DNA of 64,000 bases from Piezodorus guildinii (Eukaryota; Arthropoda; Insecta; Hemiptera; Pentatomidae). Numbering within the stretch: position 1 is the stretch's first letter; each line of letters starts with the position of its first letter. A model generated the notes under the pieces. It had not been told where the DNA came from. It made no database searches and saw only the letters and a list, made by a program, of their open reading frames with translations. The DNA lies in NCBI GenBank assembly GCA_023052935.1, contig CM041298.1, forward strand, positions 50,853,313 through 50,917,312, in the 5' to 3' direction. Position numbers and translations under genes: made by a program. Of the stretch, positions 46,101-57,977 are shown piece by piece.

Positions 46101-49100
46101 GGGGGTAGAGTAGAACCACAGTATTCACAGCTTGTCATGAAAGGCGACTAAAGGGACAATTGACCTGACATCAAACCTTATCCTATCTTTCCCCTTTTTA
46201 ATAGTCTCCCTCATCCGAATCCTTTTATTTCTAGAACACTTGACTCCCACTGCCTTATAGGTGAGAACAAAGGGAGAAACCCTTGATAAAAATCTCTTCC
46301 CTCTAGGCTGAAGGTTGAGTATAGGGTTGATGCCCTTATCTCAGAAAATAAAAACTGTTTTGAAACGAGATGCAAAGAAAAGCCGGATGAATTTAATGAA
46401 GCAAGTCAAAGGAATATCATAATATTTGATACTGGTGACATAGAATGTTAGAGGAATGGCCCATGCTGGAACAGGCAAGAACTTCAGTCACTCGGAGTGG
46501 ATTCAGCCTCACTACAAACAATAAAATGGGGAAAAACAGAGATAATGGACCTTGATAAATATAAGATCAATAGTGGATGCCAACAAAACTACATTTTTGT
46601 AGTTTCATAATAAAGAAAAGTCTATAGTATTTACTTTTGAACTTTAAAATTGTTAATGGAAGACTATGTAAGATCCCTTTAAAAGAGGTTTTTTAAACAC
46701 ATCTATAATAAATGTTCATGCGCCTAGGAATGATGCAAAACTTATAATGGGAGATATGAATGCCCAAGTTGCAAAAGAGATGTCATTTAGGCCCACAACT
46801 GGACGACAATTTTAATATGATGATGTGTCAAACGGCGATGGCTGAGAATTATCGATTTCACCATGGAAAAATGTATAATGATTAGCAGCAGCAGCACACT
46901 TTTCCTACACAAAGAGATTCATCCAGAAATTTTGATTTCCCCAGATGGAAACATAAGAAATCAAATTGACCACATCCTCAGTCATGGTAGGCACAACTCA
47001 GACATCTCGTAAGTTATTTTTCAGCTTTAGGAGGTTACTGTTATATCTTGTGAGCTTCTCTTTACGTCCTCCAGCTCACTCAGCAAGTTTCTGCTACCAT
47101 ATAGCTTATGGTAAACGCTAAAGATTCTGCTATGGCGTAACATAATTAGAAAGTGATCAGAGTCGACATCTACTCCACCAGGTCTGGTTTTCTTTGATAA
47201 AAAGAATCAGTAGAGGTGGCTGGGACGTGTAGAGCAGATGCTGGTGAGTAGGATACTTAAACAGTTGCTGGATGGTATGTCTGAAGGAGAAAAACTAGGG
47301 GACTTACATGATTAAGATGGTCAGATAATAAGGAGAAAGTAAGTAATGAGATAAATGGGAATCAGAGGATGGAGGAGACTTGCCCAGAATATGGAAGAGT
47401 AGAGTAGGATTCTAGAGGAGGCCAAGGCCCTTTTAGGGCTGCAGCACCATGAATTGTGTCAATATTACAGAGCCAGTGAAAGAAGGCATTAACATGGAAT
47501 AGGATTCACTTTTAGGGGACAAACAGCTAGTTATCAGATTTAAAGCAATAATCCTTGAATCAGTTACATCTAGCTCTGAAGAAGATTGTACAATTATAAT
47601 CTCCTAGACATTCATAACCTACTGAAGTTTTAGAAGAACAAGAAAAATATTTTGATAATCTTAAAGAGAGAACTCTGAACCAATGACAAAGACATGGATA
47701 TTAAGATTATAGCAAGCAACTTAAACGCAAAAGTTAAAATATGTTTAAACACCAACAATAAATAGACAAAGACAACATGAGATTAGCAATGGAAATCGTA
47801 TGAGAATGATCAATTTGGCTGCATCACAACACATGGGAGACTGCATCACAGAATAGAAAGTGAAAAGCAACAAGAATTTAACCAGATAGATTTATAGTCA
47901 AACTAATTGTAAAAATTTTGATAGCAAGAACCATAGATCATCATTAAAAAATATAAGAACTTATAATGACACAGGTAATAGACTCTTAATCATTACTTGA
48001 TCATTGCAGGTGCATATACAAGCTCTGATAAAACCAATGAGGAATAAACACCTGTGTTATTTGAAAAATGCCTTGAAAGCAAGTTTATATACTTCTATTG
48101 TTGTTTTGTTTTAATAAACATAAATGTTCTCTTGGAAACTTTTTGTAATTCTTAATTACTTTTTCTACCTTAACATTATTTTAAAATTCTAATTTAACAT
48201 GGAAGTAAGGTTAAGTCAGATTTTTTTTTTTTCAACTTCAACTCATTTTAAAAGTTCTAAAATTCATTTTAACAAGAAAGTGAGCAAGTCATGTGTCAAG
48301 CACACACAGAAAAAAGGATAACATTTGGCTAAATAACATTCGCTCAAGATGAGTTTCACATGTTATATATTAGTACACTTACTGGGTGTTATACTTTTCT
48401 CAACGTGTTTTGCTTATTAAAAGTACTTGCCAACTGGTGGCTCACCGGTTGTCCCATCTGACAGTGGGCCACTGGTTGTTCATACTTGAAAGTATTAATA
48501 TAAAAATATTATCTGAATATCTCATATTTCAATCACAGAACAATGAACTTCTAATAAGTTGACCTAGCACTAATAAAACAATCACATTTAATTCACAAGA
48601 TGCATCATAACAATGGCAAAAGACCTAAGTTAAACAGAGCTATGCGTTTTTACACACATTTCATTAGAATGGCCAATAAGAATTAACTATCTGTCTATAT
48701 TCCTTCACGGTAAACATTCAGCAAATAATGTTAATTTCTAAGATATATATTTGGCCGTTTCACAAAAGAAGTTTTTAATATATTTAATAATTTATTTACT
48801 TTTACACATCATGTTTCAGCCTCTAGGGCCATTTTCAAGCATCTGTCTTGAATCACAGATGCTTGAAAATGGCCCTAGAAGCAGAAACGTTGTGATGTGT
48901 AAAGGTAAATAAATAAAATAATATATCATATACTTCTTTTGTGAAACGGTAAAATATATATTTTACAAATATTGAAGCACAAGAAAACTCAGGACAATGA
49001 TGAGAAAATAATTTCTCTTTGGTTCCAGAAAACCTACCAATGCTATACTATGTTTTAGAAATCAATCCCTCACAGCTAAAATGACATATCTATCTACACC

Positions 49101-50681
49101 GATTTCAAGTGTTTCAAATCTTGTTTCAAAAACAAACATAAAATGTTTAAACATACTAACCTGATCTCGAAACATCTTCAATGTTGTTACCCTCAATGAT
49201 AAGTTCGTCCTTTTGTTTGGTTGAGTTTGTTACAGTAACACCTGGAGACATTTTTACTTTCCTAATAAACTTCTCACCAAGAAAGTTACGGATTTCAATA
49301 ACAGAATTGTTTTCTGATATCACACAATTGATGGGGAAGTGAGCATATACTGCTCTCATTTTATATAAAAATCCCTGGAAACAAAACAGTAAAATACAAT
49401 ATAAGTTATAAATGAAAATACAATGAACTACAACTATTGTACAATGTTAACAAACGCAGGAATACAAATTTTAAAATAAACGTGATTATTCAACTACAAA
49501 CATCTTTTGGTTCTATTAACATATTTACAGTAATCCGATTGATCTACAACGTATTCTGATTAGGGAAAGATTCAAATTAATCACTTTTTACTTCATCATA
49601 GAAATTAATTTATATCAGGTAGATTAATTAACTATTATAGGTTATTAATAATACTATATAATCATCACTTCAATTCAGACGAATTAAATGATAATGCCAA
49701 CAGGAAACCATAACCTTCCTTTAAATATAACCACAAACATGGTTATTTATCTAAGTTAGAATAATATTTAAACTCTATGCTCTTAATCACATTAATTCAA
49801 TATCAAGGAGTATTTAAGAATTTGGGGGAAGAGAGCACTAATAAAATAAAATATGGAGTATTCACATTATTAAAATGGTAACTCCTAGCAGGTTTACTAA
49901 GTGTCTTATTAAAATGAAACATCTTTACTGTTAACATTGATCGCTCTCAATCATTCAGCTTAAAATGCTAAAACAATAAACTTCCAAAAGGCATAAACAC
50001 TAAAATGCCAACAACATTTAATAGAAAGACCAATTAGAGAATTACGCAGTGCACACCATTATATTCCAGATAACATATAACACCAACTTTACACATAATG
50101 CTTAGATAAAGCATTAATTAGGAACAAGTAAAATCAAAATATTACATACCTTTGTAACACCTTTAATCATGTTTTCAACATGGGAACAGACAGTTCGGAC
50201 TGCAGCAAGTTCCTTTTTGGTACCAAACCACTTTTCAACTTTCAGTAGTTTAGCATTCACCATGTGAATATCTAGTGCCAGATGCCTGAACGTCCTCTTC
50301 AGTACACCCCTTGGTCCTTTAACTGTAACGATCCTGGACTTCACATGGCATGAAACCCCATCAGGGATTTTTACGGTTTGATTAACAACTATTTGCTTCA
50401 TCCTGAAACAATATTTCCACTAATCACTAACACAATAATACATAACGAAAACGTCATACTCAATGTGTTATAAATAAAACTATAAAATAGGGTTAGTAGA
50501 GGAAAACAACTCAGGAGGAAAATGGTCAAACATAGTTTAATAAGAAAAAATATAAGAAATCTATGCTAGATTAAAACAATGTTTCACTAAATTGGGATAA
50601 AAAATGAAAAATATTAATGGATGTAAAAGAAAAATATAGATTTTAACTACATACCTCGGAGAGGTTAGGCAACCGAAAAAG
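43087..50681 (-). CDS. RpL9: Ribosomal protein L9 (60S subunit)
   Basis: A component of the large cytosolic ribosomal subunit (uL6 family). Coding exons 50150..50402 (ATG at 50399-50401), 49161..49374 and 43087..43190 join in phase to 189 residues, the normal length. The product starts [20 protein letters not shown], includes [14 protein letters not shown] and [20 protein letters not shown], and ends with [15 protein letters not shown] and [11 protein letters not shown], all diagnostic of RpL9. The introns are 774 bp and 5,970 bp. The second is long for a ribosomal protein gene and holds a mariner, RTE debris, a foldback element and a SINE piece. A short non-coding first exon begins in a pyrimidine tract. 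No disabling changes are seen, so this is the functional gene. Confidence 0.97.
43305..43500. mobile_element. Foldback/MITE with long inverted arms
   Basis: The left arm has GTGCGGTCATCAGAAAGAAA and the right arm its inverse TTTCTTTCTGATGACCGCAC, with further inverse pieces (GTTGGGGG / CCCCCAAC) at the outside. About 195 bp in an RpL9 intron. The sequence near 53310 shares GGTGCGGTCACCAGAAA. Confidence 0.75.
43678..43795 (-). repeat. SINE family S, head only
   Basis: The inverse of the tRNA-like head (CACCTGCGGGTTTGAACCCA, then GGCTGTTATGCTAACC). The tail is missing. Confidence 0.75.
44470..45776 (-). mobile_element. Full-length but decayed mariner
   Basis: The ends are inverted (CGTGGGTGAATCAAATATAA at 44470; the inverse ends 45776) next to TA. 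The length of 1,307 bp is that of a complete mariner. It lies in the large RpL9 intron. Confidence 0.88.
44509..45600 (-). pseudogene. Mariner transposase pseudogene
   Basis: N-terminal pieces on the minus strand ([11 protein letters not shown], SDGRPxxS-like) lead to a frame open from 45195: [49 protein letters not shown], ending [14 protein letters not shown]. The first aspartate is in ITCDEL near 45150 in another frame. The second catalytic aspartate is asparagine (QGNA for QDNA). Frameshifts and stops break the first third. It cannot act as a transposase. Confidence 0.88.
46090..47490 (+). pseudogene. Mosaic of RTE endonuclease and 3' fragments
   Basis: An RTE-like 5' region near 46090-46160, then endonuclease pieces such as MGDMNAQV (46750), [16 protein letters not shown] (46910) and NQIDHIL. 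Between 47000 and 47170 the endonuclease end is on the opposite strand ([14 protein letters not shown]), so the region is rearranged. From 47200 an RTE C-terminus (RWLGRVEQM) is readable. Confidence 0.65.
47600..47990 (+). pseudogene. Second RTE endonuclease fragment
   Basis: Reads [18 protein letters not shown] and, after stops, [11 protein letters not shown], the GDFNAK.G region of an RTE endonuclease. Heavily decayed. Confidence 0.5.
48160..48310 (+). repeat. Family M, right end only
   Basis: Diverged versions of the family terminus (TTTAACAAGAAAGTGAGCAA, then GTCATGTGTCAAGCACACA). Confidence 0.45.
48745..48960. mobile_element. Near-perfect palindrome (foldback MITE)
   Basis: The outer pieces GGCCGTTTCACAAAAGAAG and CTTCTTTTGTGAAACGG are inverted. 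The inner arms AGGGCCATTTTCAAGCATCT and its inverse lie around a 6-8 bp centre near 48850. Arms about 100 bp. In the RpL9 intron between its first and second coding exons' downstream region. Confidence 0.82.
49161..49374 (-). CDS. RpL9: RpL9 second coding exon
   Basis: Acceptor TTTCCAG, donor GTTAGT; starts [20 protein letters not shown] and contains [11 protein letters not shown], the second half of the L6 fold. Confidence 0.97.
50150..50402 (-). CDS. RpL9: RpL9 first coding exon
   Basis: Acceptor TTTCAG precedes GATG; the ATG is at 50399-50401. 84 codons, exit phase 0 at donor GTATGT. Confidence 0.97.
50655..50681 (-). promoter_or_regulatory. RpL9: RpL9 non-coding first exon and TOP-like start
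   Basis: On the minus strand CTTTTTCGGTTGCCTAACC starts at 50681 and reaches a GTATGT donor below 50655. A C followed by pyrimidines at the start site is the terminal oligopyrimidine element that ties ribosomal-protein mRNA translation to growth signalling. The start site is inferred; no TATA box is evident. Confidence 0.65.
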
Positions 50682-50768
50682 AACTCTCGCACGCCAACAG
50701 CAAAGGACTTACCAATGCCATATCGATATAGGACTATCCTGCTCTAACAATTTTTAATAATGACAAAA

Positions 50769-51550
50769 TATATTTGTTCCTATGTAAAGTATTTAATACG
50801 CGCTAATATTCGATTAAATATGAAATAGTTCGAAATAAATTATTAATTTGTAAATTTCAAACAATTTCATTCGCAATGAAAGTATTTATTGTACAAAGAG
50901 GTACGAAGCCCGAACCACTCCAAGCGTCAGCTCTTTTGCGACATGGGTGTTACATTGTTTGGAGGTGAGCTAGTCTGAGATGCTTTTTCTTCTTATTAGA
51001 TGTATTATTTTATACAAAATAAAAATAATAATGAAAACATTTAATTTGTAACCATCGAACGTTTTTCTTAGCGAACGTCATTTCTTAGTTAGTTAAGAAA
51101 AGTTATTATCCGCCCGGAATTCACATAGTCTAGGATAGGTAAAATTTCCCGGAAACTGTTTCAGACATTGTATGGTATTTCAACCAATGACGAGGAAAGG
51201 ATATTCGATTAGAACCTAACAACTTCTGTGAGCCATATGGTTTTGTCCTTCGAGTTGCTCGAGGTTCATCCCGTTCTTTACCAGTTTGAAATTTTCGATT
51301 TGTTTTACTTTTAGCTGTCATCCAACAAAATGTTAAAAAATAGAGTGAAGTCAGAAGATCCAGAATGAGTTTCAAGTTTTTTATAGGTACTATGTATTCT
51401 CGAGGGTGCGGTGTGTAAAATACTATTTGAGTTTTCTGAAGAGTAAAATACTGAGGACGTCTCGATGTCGAAGTTAAGCGAAAAACATCAGGAACTCTTG
51501 TAGAATAAAATCCTCATATTTGAACATAAAATGATACTTAAAAAATACTC
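50769..51550. other. Upstream of RpL9, no gene
   Basis: Presumed promoter side of RpL9. AT-rich with no supported exon on either strand. Confidence 0.4.
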
Positions 51551-51559
51551 CGACCTTGG

Positions 51560-52290
51560 ATTGCGATATATTATATATATACACATAGAAGATCTAAAAA
51601 TTTACATCTCTTTCCGTCCTACTGATCTCATAGAGGCATCATGCAATGTGCAGATTTATAAATACCTAAAAAATAAGTCGTCAAAAATTACAGCTTAATG
51701 TAGGTAAAACTATAGCTATCCCCATTGGATTCAAACCATTTGACTTCCTTATTTGCCTTTGCTTTTTCTGGTAAAAGTCCTTATCCCGTTTTAAAACTCT
51801 GTTAAGAACATCTAAGCCTGTTACAACACTTTTGAAGATTCATAGAATCCTTGCCTTTAAATACTCGTCAGCTATTTGGTTCCTCTCTTATCTCCTATTT
51901 TTTGACATTTGCATAGTGTATGGAGGACTTATCGTCATTGGAAATTGTAAAATTAGAAATCAAATTAAAATGTTTTCATACATAAGATTTATCTTGGGAT
52001 CCCTCAGACGTGACCATATTTCTGGCAATGGCTTTCTCCTTTCCTAGGACGGAAACGTCCCGTGGTCCGATTCCTTACCATAAAATATATTAAACCTTCC
52101 TATATAAACGAACTCTTCGCCTTCCCTTCCGACATCCATTTATTGAACAACAGAACCCAATCACATACATAACTGTTTCCTCAAGATGTTATTTCAACTT
52201 TAATCCTTTTCCTCATTTGTTTTCACTGTCTGAAATTATATCCATTGCTTCGGCTGTATTACGGTTTATTACACCTCTTCAAAATATGAT
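51560..52290 (+). pseudogene. Decayed CR1/Jockey-type LINE fragment
   Basis: The frame 51832..52047 (SYLLFFDICIVYGGL, then MFSYIRFILGS) corresponds to FDYCCAVYGG...CFIRFIFGIS in the LINE at 25690-29058. Surrounding frames carry other ORF2 pieces, broken by many stops. Confidence 0.6.
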
Positions 52291-52299
52291 ATAACACGA

Positions 52300-53290
52300 A
52301 TTTTGATTATTAAGTGGATTTAATTTTTGGTTGTTTTCATAAAAAAATAGGAACTACTTTTATTCATCTATTTTGAACTGGTTGCTGAATCCCTTTCAGG
52401 TAATACAACAGACCTTTAAGACGTGTGATATATGACTGACTGGGTACTTTTTGACAGGCAGAAGAAGGGAAAATTAAGTGTGTCAGTAATATTAAGAGGT
52501 GTGACTGCCCTCACTTCTGACTTCATTTGAAGTATACAATAAACTTATTTTGGGGATTAACCTCTACCTGAAGGTTGGGATCTGGATCCCAACCGAGGTC
52601 AGTGATCTCTCAGACCAATAAACATACAAACCCTTTAGTAAATATAACTAACAAATATTAACTATTTACAAAATCTGTTTTGTATATAATAAAAGTTTTC
52701 AATTTGATACCAATATTTATTTATTTTTTTTCTTCCCCAAAATAAATCAAAGAAAGTACATATTAAACAGAGTCATTTACAAGGGTCAGTACATTTGTAC
52801 ATAGAAATTGTCCAATTTTAATCAATTTCACTGCTCAACATTTTTATTTTCATGAATGTTTGGCGAATTATTCACTATCCTTTACTGAATTTATAATCGT
52901 GGGTAAAGCATTTTTCAGGAAAGTACAATTAGGTTCACAGATATTGTAAGTCAGCTTTGCAGCTGAAAATATGAGTTAGTAATTAGAAAGAATATCTCTC
53001 AAACTTAGGTAATATTGCAGTAATTATTCATTTTTTTAAATACGATATCTCTATTAGGAGACTAGATTAAAAGGACGGAAATTACACACCTTTTAGACTC
53101 TAATGATATCAAACTTCTGTATAAAGAAAAACTTAGAGATCCGATTGGAATCTATAAAAAAAAAAAATTACAAATATGAGACAAAAATACGTTTTTCTAG
53201 CATTTCTCTGTTAGTAGTCACATGCCCTATGAAAGAATTCGATAATTAGTTAAAGAAGTAATATTTTTTTACAGCATGAAAAATAATTTC
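52300..53290. other. No supported feature
   Basis: AT-rich DNA with no exon, RNA gene or recognisable repeat end. Confidence 0.4.
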
Positions 53291-53299
53291 TGTAAATGA

Positions 53300-53530
53300 A
53301 ATATGATCAAGAAGTTGGTGCGGTCACCAGAAAAACAAGCCGATATGAGAAACTTATTTTATTTGTGAGCCGACGCTTAGGCCAACATTATGGGACTTCA
53401 TCAGGGCTAAGAAAAGAAATTAATTAAGACGGAAACACAAATTTATTTTATTTGAGTTTCGGTCTATATTTGTTTCGATGATGTATTGATGAAGGCCCAC
53501 TATACAGGCCGAAACTTGTTGACACACAAA
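53300..53530. repeat. Foldback-like repeat with GATGAAGGCC...GGCCGAAAC motifs
   Basis: Contains GGTGCGGTCACCAGAAAAAC at the left and inverted-type pieces GACTTCATCAGGGCT and TTGATGAAGGCC...GGCCGAAACTTG. Related in motif to the foldback elements at 57.3 and 61.3 kb. Confidence 0.5.
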
Positions 53531-53819
53531 GAAATAAAAATAGTAAAGTAGTAATATAACAATAGATCGCCAGAGAGGTAAAAAATTAAAAAATAAAGAA
53601 TAAAAAAGCCCTATATAACACAATTTATAAAAAATATTAACTTAAGGGATTGTAATAATTTATATTTTATATTCTTTAGTTAAAACAATAAAATATGTTC
53701 GTTTATACATTTATTCATCTGTTTCAAAATTTAAGGAACTGTAAAAGCCACTTCACAGCACGCAGTTTATACCTTACATCTCCTAAAAATACATTTTTCC
53801 TTTTCCTAAATCTATATAT

Positions 53820-54415
53820 TTCATATATATTAAGGGAAAGTATTAAGGTAGTGAAAATTTTCGAATTCGAGTTTTCACCAGGAATACACGTTTTAGGGTA
53901 CCCTGGGTTGGAATTACCAAGTACGTAAAAAGGTACACATACTGACTTTTTTGCATACTTGGTCAAACAATAAAGTCCTTTGAAACTAAAATTTTATATT
54001 TCAGGGATGTATACGCCTGAGGGACGTTACAGCAACTTTTCGGTTTATACAGCAACATCAAACAAAAGTGACCAGGAGAGTCACTTTTGCATTTTGCACT
54101 TCTTTTGTTCTCAATAACAGTTTTAACGATTTTGATTAAAACAGCTATATCGGTGTAAAATTAAATGTGCCTAATTATATACAGGATTTAACCTCGTTGA
54201 AATAGAATTTTGAGGTTACATTTTTTTCAGATATAAAAAATAATTATTTTTAGGCAGTTCAAATTATTTTATCAAAAATAAATGTTCTCATTGAAGCCCA
54301 ATATATTCATATTTCATTTTTTAAACTTTAACTTTATTTAAAACTTTTAAAATTTATTTTAACAAGTGAAAATCGCTAGTTGCGCACACGGTGTTTTTAT
54401 TTTGCTGTTGTTTTT
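53820..54415 (+). repeat. Family M copy, diverged
   Basis: Blocks ACACGTTTTAGGGTACCCTG, ACGTTACAGCAACTTTT and AACAGTTTTAACGATTTTGA in the family order, with the worn end TTTAACAAGTGAAAATCGCT. Confidence 0.65.
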
Positions 54416-55104
54416 TTCTTAATATATTTATTTAATAAATTTTGTAATTAATTATAATTTACAATGAATTTTTGTCATCAGAAATTGTTTATATTAAGAA
54501 TTTAAATTTTAAAATATTTAAAAAAAATGTTTTTGCATTTTCTTGTTCTAATGCTGTATAGTAATATAGGTTTAATATAATATTACTAAAGCTGACATCA
54601 TTAATATTGCTTCTTATCTGCTGACCAATGATTTTTAATACTGTTTTGAGCTGAACCTAAATTTTGGGTCAGGGAATCATAATTTTCAAAGTTATGAACT
54701 GGCGATAATGGTGATAATTTACACACACATGTAAATAACTGCTTTGTTATTTATGCTATACCTACGTTTAATGACTCCATCGAACATCTCAAGCTCGTTT
54801 TTATGTTCGGTTTTCAAAAAATCACTTTACATTTGTAAAAAGGGCATATACTTATCAAAACTAGTTGTTAATAAATTAAATTTGCTTAAGAACGTCATTG
54901 TGTAGAAATAGGCTTAGATGATTTGGAAGGTCTAGGATTTTATTTTTCTGGAGAAGGGAAGGGAATTTACATCTGTAAGGAAATTTGCAACAGATACTTA
55001 AGGTCCATCTCAGGAATTTAGTGGCCGCTAACTATTGCAATAAGGATTGGCAAGGACCAAACAGAGGTAAATGAAGGGCTAAATTGGACTCCTTTAAAGC
55101 AAGT

Positions 55105-55370
55105 GTCTCTTGTGGTCTAATGGCCAGAACATAACAGCCTTTTATGCCCAAGGTCGCATGTTCGAACCCCGCAGTTAGAACTAGGATTTTTTAAAGAGAA
55201 AAAATATCCTTCTTTTCTTCGTCCTTCGCAGGAGACATAAAATGCTGGTCCGAAGTCCGTGTGATGTCAGATATTCGTTATAGATCTCTATCCTGAATAG
55301 GCAAAATTTAGGACTCATTTAATTAGCTATAGAACCATAAAAGTGAGTTTAAAAGAATAAACAACGACCT
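55105..55370 (+). mobile_element. SINE family S copy, diverged
   Basis: Head TGTGGTCTAATGGCCAGAAC with B-box ATGTTCGAACCCCGC, then the family body and a worn tail. Closer to a normal tRNA B-box than other copies. Confidence 0.65.
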
Positions 55371-55458
55371 ATGATGCAATAGTTCAGAAAAAAATAAACA
55401 TTTAAGACTAGGAAATTTATAAATGAGCCAAAAGAAATCTTCTATTAAAAGTTGAACC

Positions 55459-55740
55459 GGGGATCACTTGTAGCTGGGTGGCTAGCATAACAGCCTCCTA
55501 TGCCAAAGGCCACGGGTTCAAACCCGCAGGTGGTCCTAGGATTTTTTAATGGGAGCAAAAAATCCTTAGTTATGCCGTCCTTCGGAGTGGACGTTAAAAG
55601 GTGGTCCCGAGCCCGTGCGATGTCAGGTACTCGTTAAAGATCCCTTTCCTAATAAAAACGGATAGGCAAAATTAAGGACCCCCACTGTAGCATCGTCCGA
55701 TTAACCACAGCAGCATAAAGTGACGTTAAATAAATAAACA
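55459..55740 (+). mobile_element. SINE family S, full length with 10-bp duplication
   Basis: Complete head and tail. Flanked by AAGTTGAACC (55449-55458 and 55741-55750). Confidence 0.92.
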
Positions 55741-56379
55741 AAGTTGAACCAGCATAGCACGCGACTGTACATATCTAAACAAGAAGCTATTTGACTGAGC
55801 AGTAATCACAGAAGCACATTTTATCCCACAACCCAAATTATACTGTGCTTCCCTTATCTCTTTAATGCCGCGTTTCAAACATACCCACACATTCGCTGAT
55901 TGTTAATATTATTGTTGACAAGTGTGAATAAAGATTTGAATTTAAAGATAAAACTTATAATAGTCGGCGTTTGTTGGTTGTGACCACTTCATAGCAAACG
56001 TAGCAATTTGATATTATAAACAGTAGGGTTTAAAAAAATATATTAAAGGATCATCAAAGGAAGTAAGACTCGAGTTTTTTAAATAAAGTTAACCAATATT
56101 TTTAGTTTCTTATTTTCAATAATAAACCTTTGTAACCGACCAACTAACATCCCCCCTCAAAATTTGAGCTTACGTTTCAAGTAGAATCCGAATAACCAAT
56201 ACAAAAAAAAAAAAAATCCGTTTGTTCGCCGTCGGCGGCATTTATTCAAAACTTTTTTTTTTTTAATTCGCCACAAAAATACTAAGGCATGCAACGATCA
56301 TCCTAACACTAAGTCGTTGATAACAGCTGAGTTATTTTTAAAATGGCGGCCGATTAAAATTGGTTTAATTCAACACAGT

Positions 56380-56860
56380 AAGATAAAGAAAAAATTTACT
56401 ATTGTTTTTAACTAAAAAAACCGCCAATAATCATAAATGAAAGAAAGTTTTTGAATTGAAAAAAAATTGAAATTTTACCCATTAATACGCCCTAAATAAG
56501 TAATAAAATAAATAACTCAGTTATTTTTGAAGATAGAGAAAAATATTTATACGAGTTTTAGAGACAGTTGAGCTCGATAAAAAGGAAAATAAGAAAAAAG
56601 TTGATTTATATATTCAAGTCATAAATTATAATAGATGTAATACCAACGAAATTCGGTTATAAAATGAATATAGAGAAAATTTTTTTTTTCGAAAAATTGA
56701 AAAGATTTTCGACACCCTATTCATCAAAAAAATAATTTTATATGGTCAATCCACAACTTATAAAAGATGTGATTGATTTCCTGATAATTCGGTTATTATT
56801 AATGATATAGAAGAAATGTAAGGTGTTCTGGAACCATGATTTTTTTTTAATACCCCCCCC
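56380..56860. repeat. Dispersed AT-rich repeat shared with 2900-3280
   Basis: Same ordered blocks (CAGTTATTTTTGAAGATA, AAAAAAGTTGATT, CATAAATTATAATAGATGTA) as the 2.9-3.3 kb repeat. Confidence 0.5.
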
Positions 56861-57234
56861 CCTCTTTTCAAAAGTTGAGATCTAACTTTTCAAGATACGA
56901 TCCATATTTTTGGTTTCAGCACAATTTTCTAAACTTTCTGGAATTCCCTCAGCAATTATTGCTTCTGAATTTAACATAACATTTTTGGCCCAGCTAGAAA
57001 GAAATTCAGGAAATACTACATTCAAAATGAAAAGGACCTGAAGAAACCATAAGTTTTTGAGATGGGACAATATATGACAACAAACAAAAAAATAATAAGT
57101 CAGACCAATGTTTTATGTGCTAAAACGTGTAACTTTACTAACAGATTTACCAAACGGATTTTTATATATTGTTACTGCCTATATCTAGAAATATATCTGG
57201 AAAATTAAATAATTTTGAATGCTTTTGATACGTA

Positions 57235-57265
<31 letters not shown>

Positions 57266-57411
57266 GAGGATGTATAGTCGACTGTAGAAACTATTATAGG
57301 TGGAACAGTCAGGAATCAGTCATTTTTGAAAAGTTTTTAATTTTGCCAACGTTTCGGCTCAAGCTTGTGAGCCATCATCAGGGCATTACTGAGCCATGTC
57401 CAAGCATAAAC

Positions 57412-57778
57412 TCAGGAATAACAGTAACATGAGCACACCATAGATTAATAAATAATAATTATATAGAAACAAAAAAAAGTTTAATAATAACAGTTATATT
57501 AGGAATATATTTTACTATTTTACAAGCTTATGAATATATAGAAGCAAGATTTTGTATTAGAGATTCTATTTATGGATCCTGTTTTTATATAGCAACAGGA
57601 TTTCATGGATTACATGTAATTATTGGAACATTATTTTTAAGTGTATGTTTAGCACGGCATATTAAATGCCATTTTTCAATAAATCACCATTTTGGATTTG
57701 AAGCAGCAGCATGATATTGTCACTTTGTAGATGTAGTGTGACTATTCTTATATATTTCAATTTACTGATGAGGTAGAT
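57412..57778 (+). pseudogene. cox3: cox3 3' fragment (cytochrome c oxidase subunit III)
   Basis: With TGA as Trp, ATA as Met and AGA as Ser it reads SGMTVTWAHHSLM, then [45 protein letters not shown] and IYWWGS. An incomplete T stop abuts trnG, as in insect mitochondria. WYCHFVDVVW has Cys where cox3 normally has Trp, a sign of relaxed constraint. Not expressible as nuclear DNA because of the TGA codons. Confidence 0.95.
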
Positions 57779-57844
57779 ATCTTTTTAGTATAATAATTAT
57801 ATTTGACTTCCAATCAAAAGACCTTTACTATGTAAAGAAAAGAT
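57779..57844 (+). pseudogene. trnG: Mitochondrial tRNA-Gly (UCC) copy in nuclear DNA
   Basis: 66 nt. The 7-bp acceptor stem ATCTTTT/AAAAGAT is perfect, the anticodon stem is TTTGA/TCAAA, and the loop CTTCCAA carries anticodon TCC at 57809-57811. It sits between cox3 and nad3 as in insect mtDNA. Confidence 0.92.
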
Positions 57845-57977
57845 AATATTTATAATATTAATAACAATTATAATAGCTAGAACAATCGCCATTATTATAA
57901 TAATAATATGTACCATAATTTCTAAATCATCAAAAAAAGATAAAGAAAAATTATCCCCATTTGAATGTGGATTTAGT
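57845..57977 (+). pseudogene. nad3: nad3 5' fragment (NADH dehydrogenase subunit 3)
   Basis: In the mitochondrial code it reads MFMMLMTMMMASTI, then CTMISKSSKKDKEKLSPFEC and GFS. The SPFECGF motif is diagnostic of nad3. Cut off just after this motif at the palindrome junction. Confidence 0.93.

Larger units (their letters stand above)
57412..57977 (+). other. Nuclear mitochondrial insertion (NUMT): cox3-trnG-nad3
   Basis: A continuous 566-bp piece of insect-type mtDNA. It reads through cox3 (3' half), trnG and the 5' part of nad3 without a stop under the invertebrate mitochondrial code. The left junction is exactly at the end of the palindrome arm. On the right, about 11 bp (57978-57988) separate nad3 from the other arm. 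Confidence 0.95.

Noticed and set aside
57779..57844. Functional tRNA-Gly gene
   Set aside because: It is mitochondrial in structure and flanked by cox3 and nad3, and lacks nuclear A and B box promoters.
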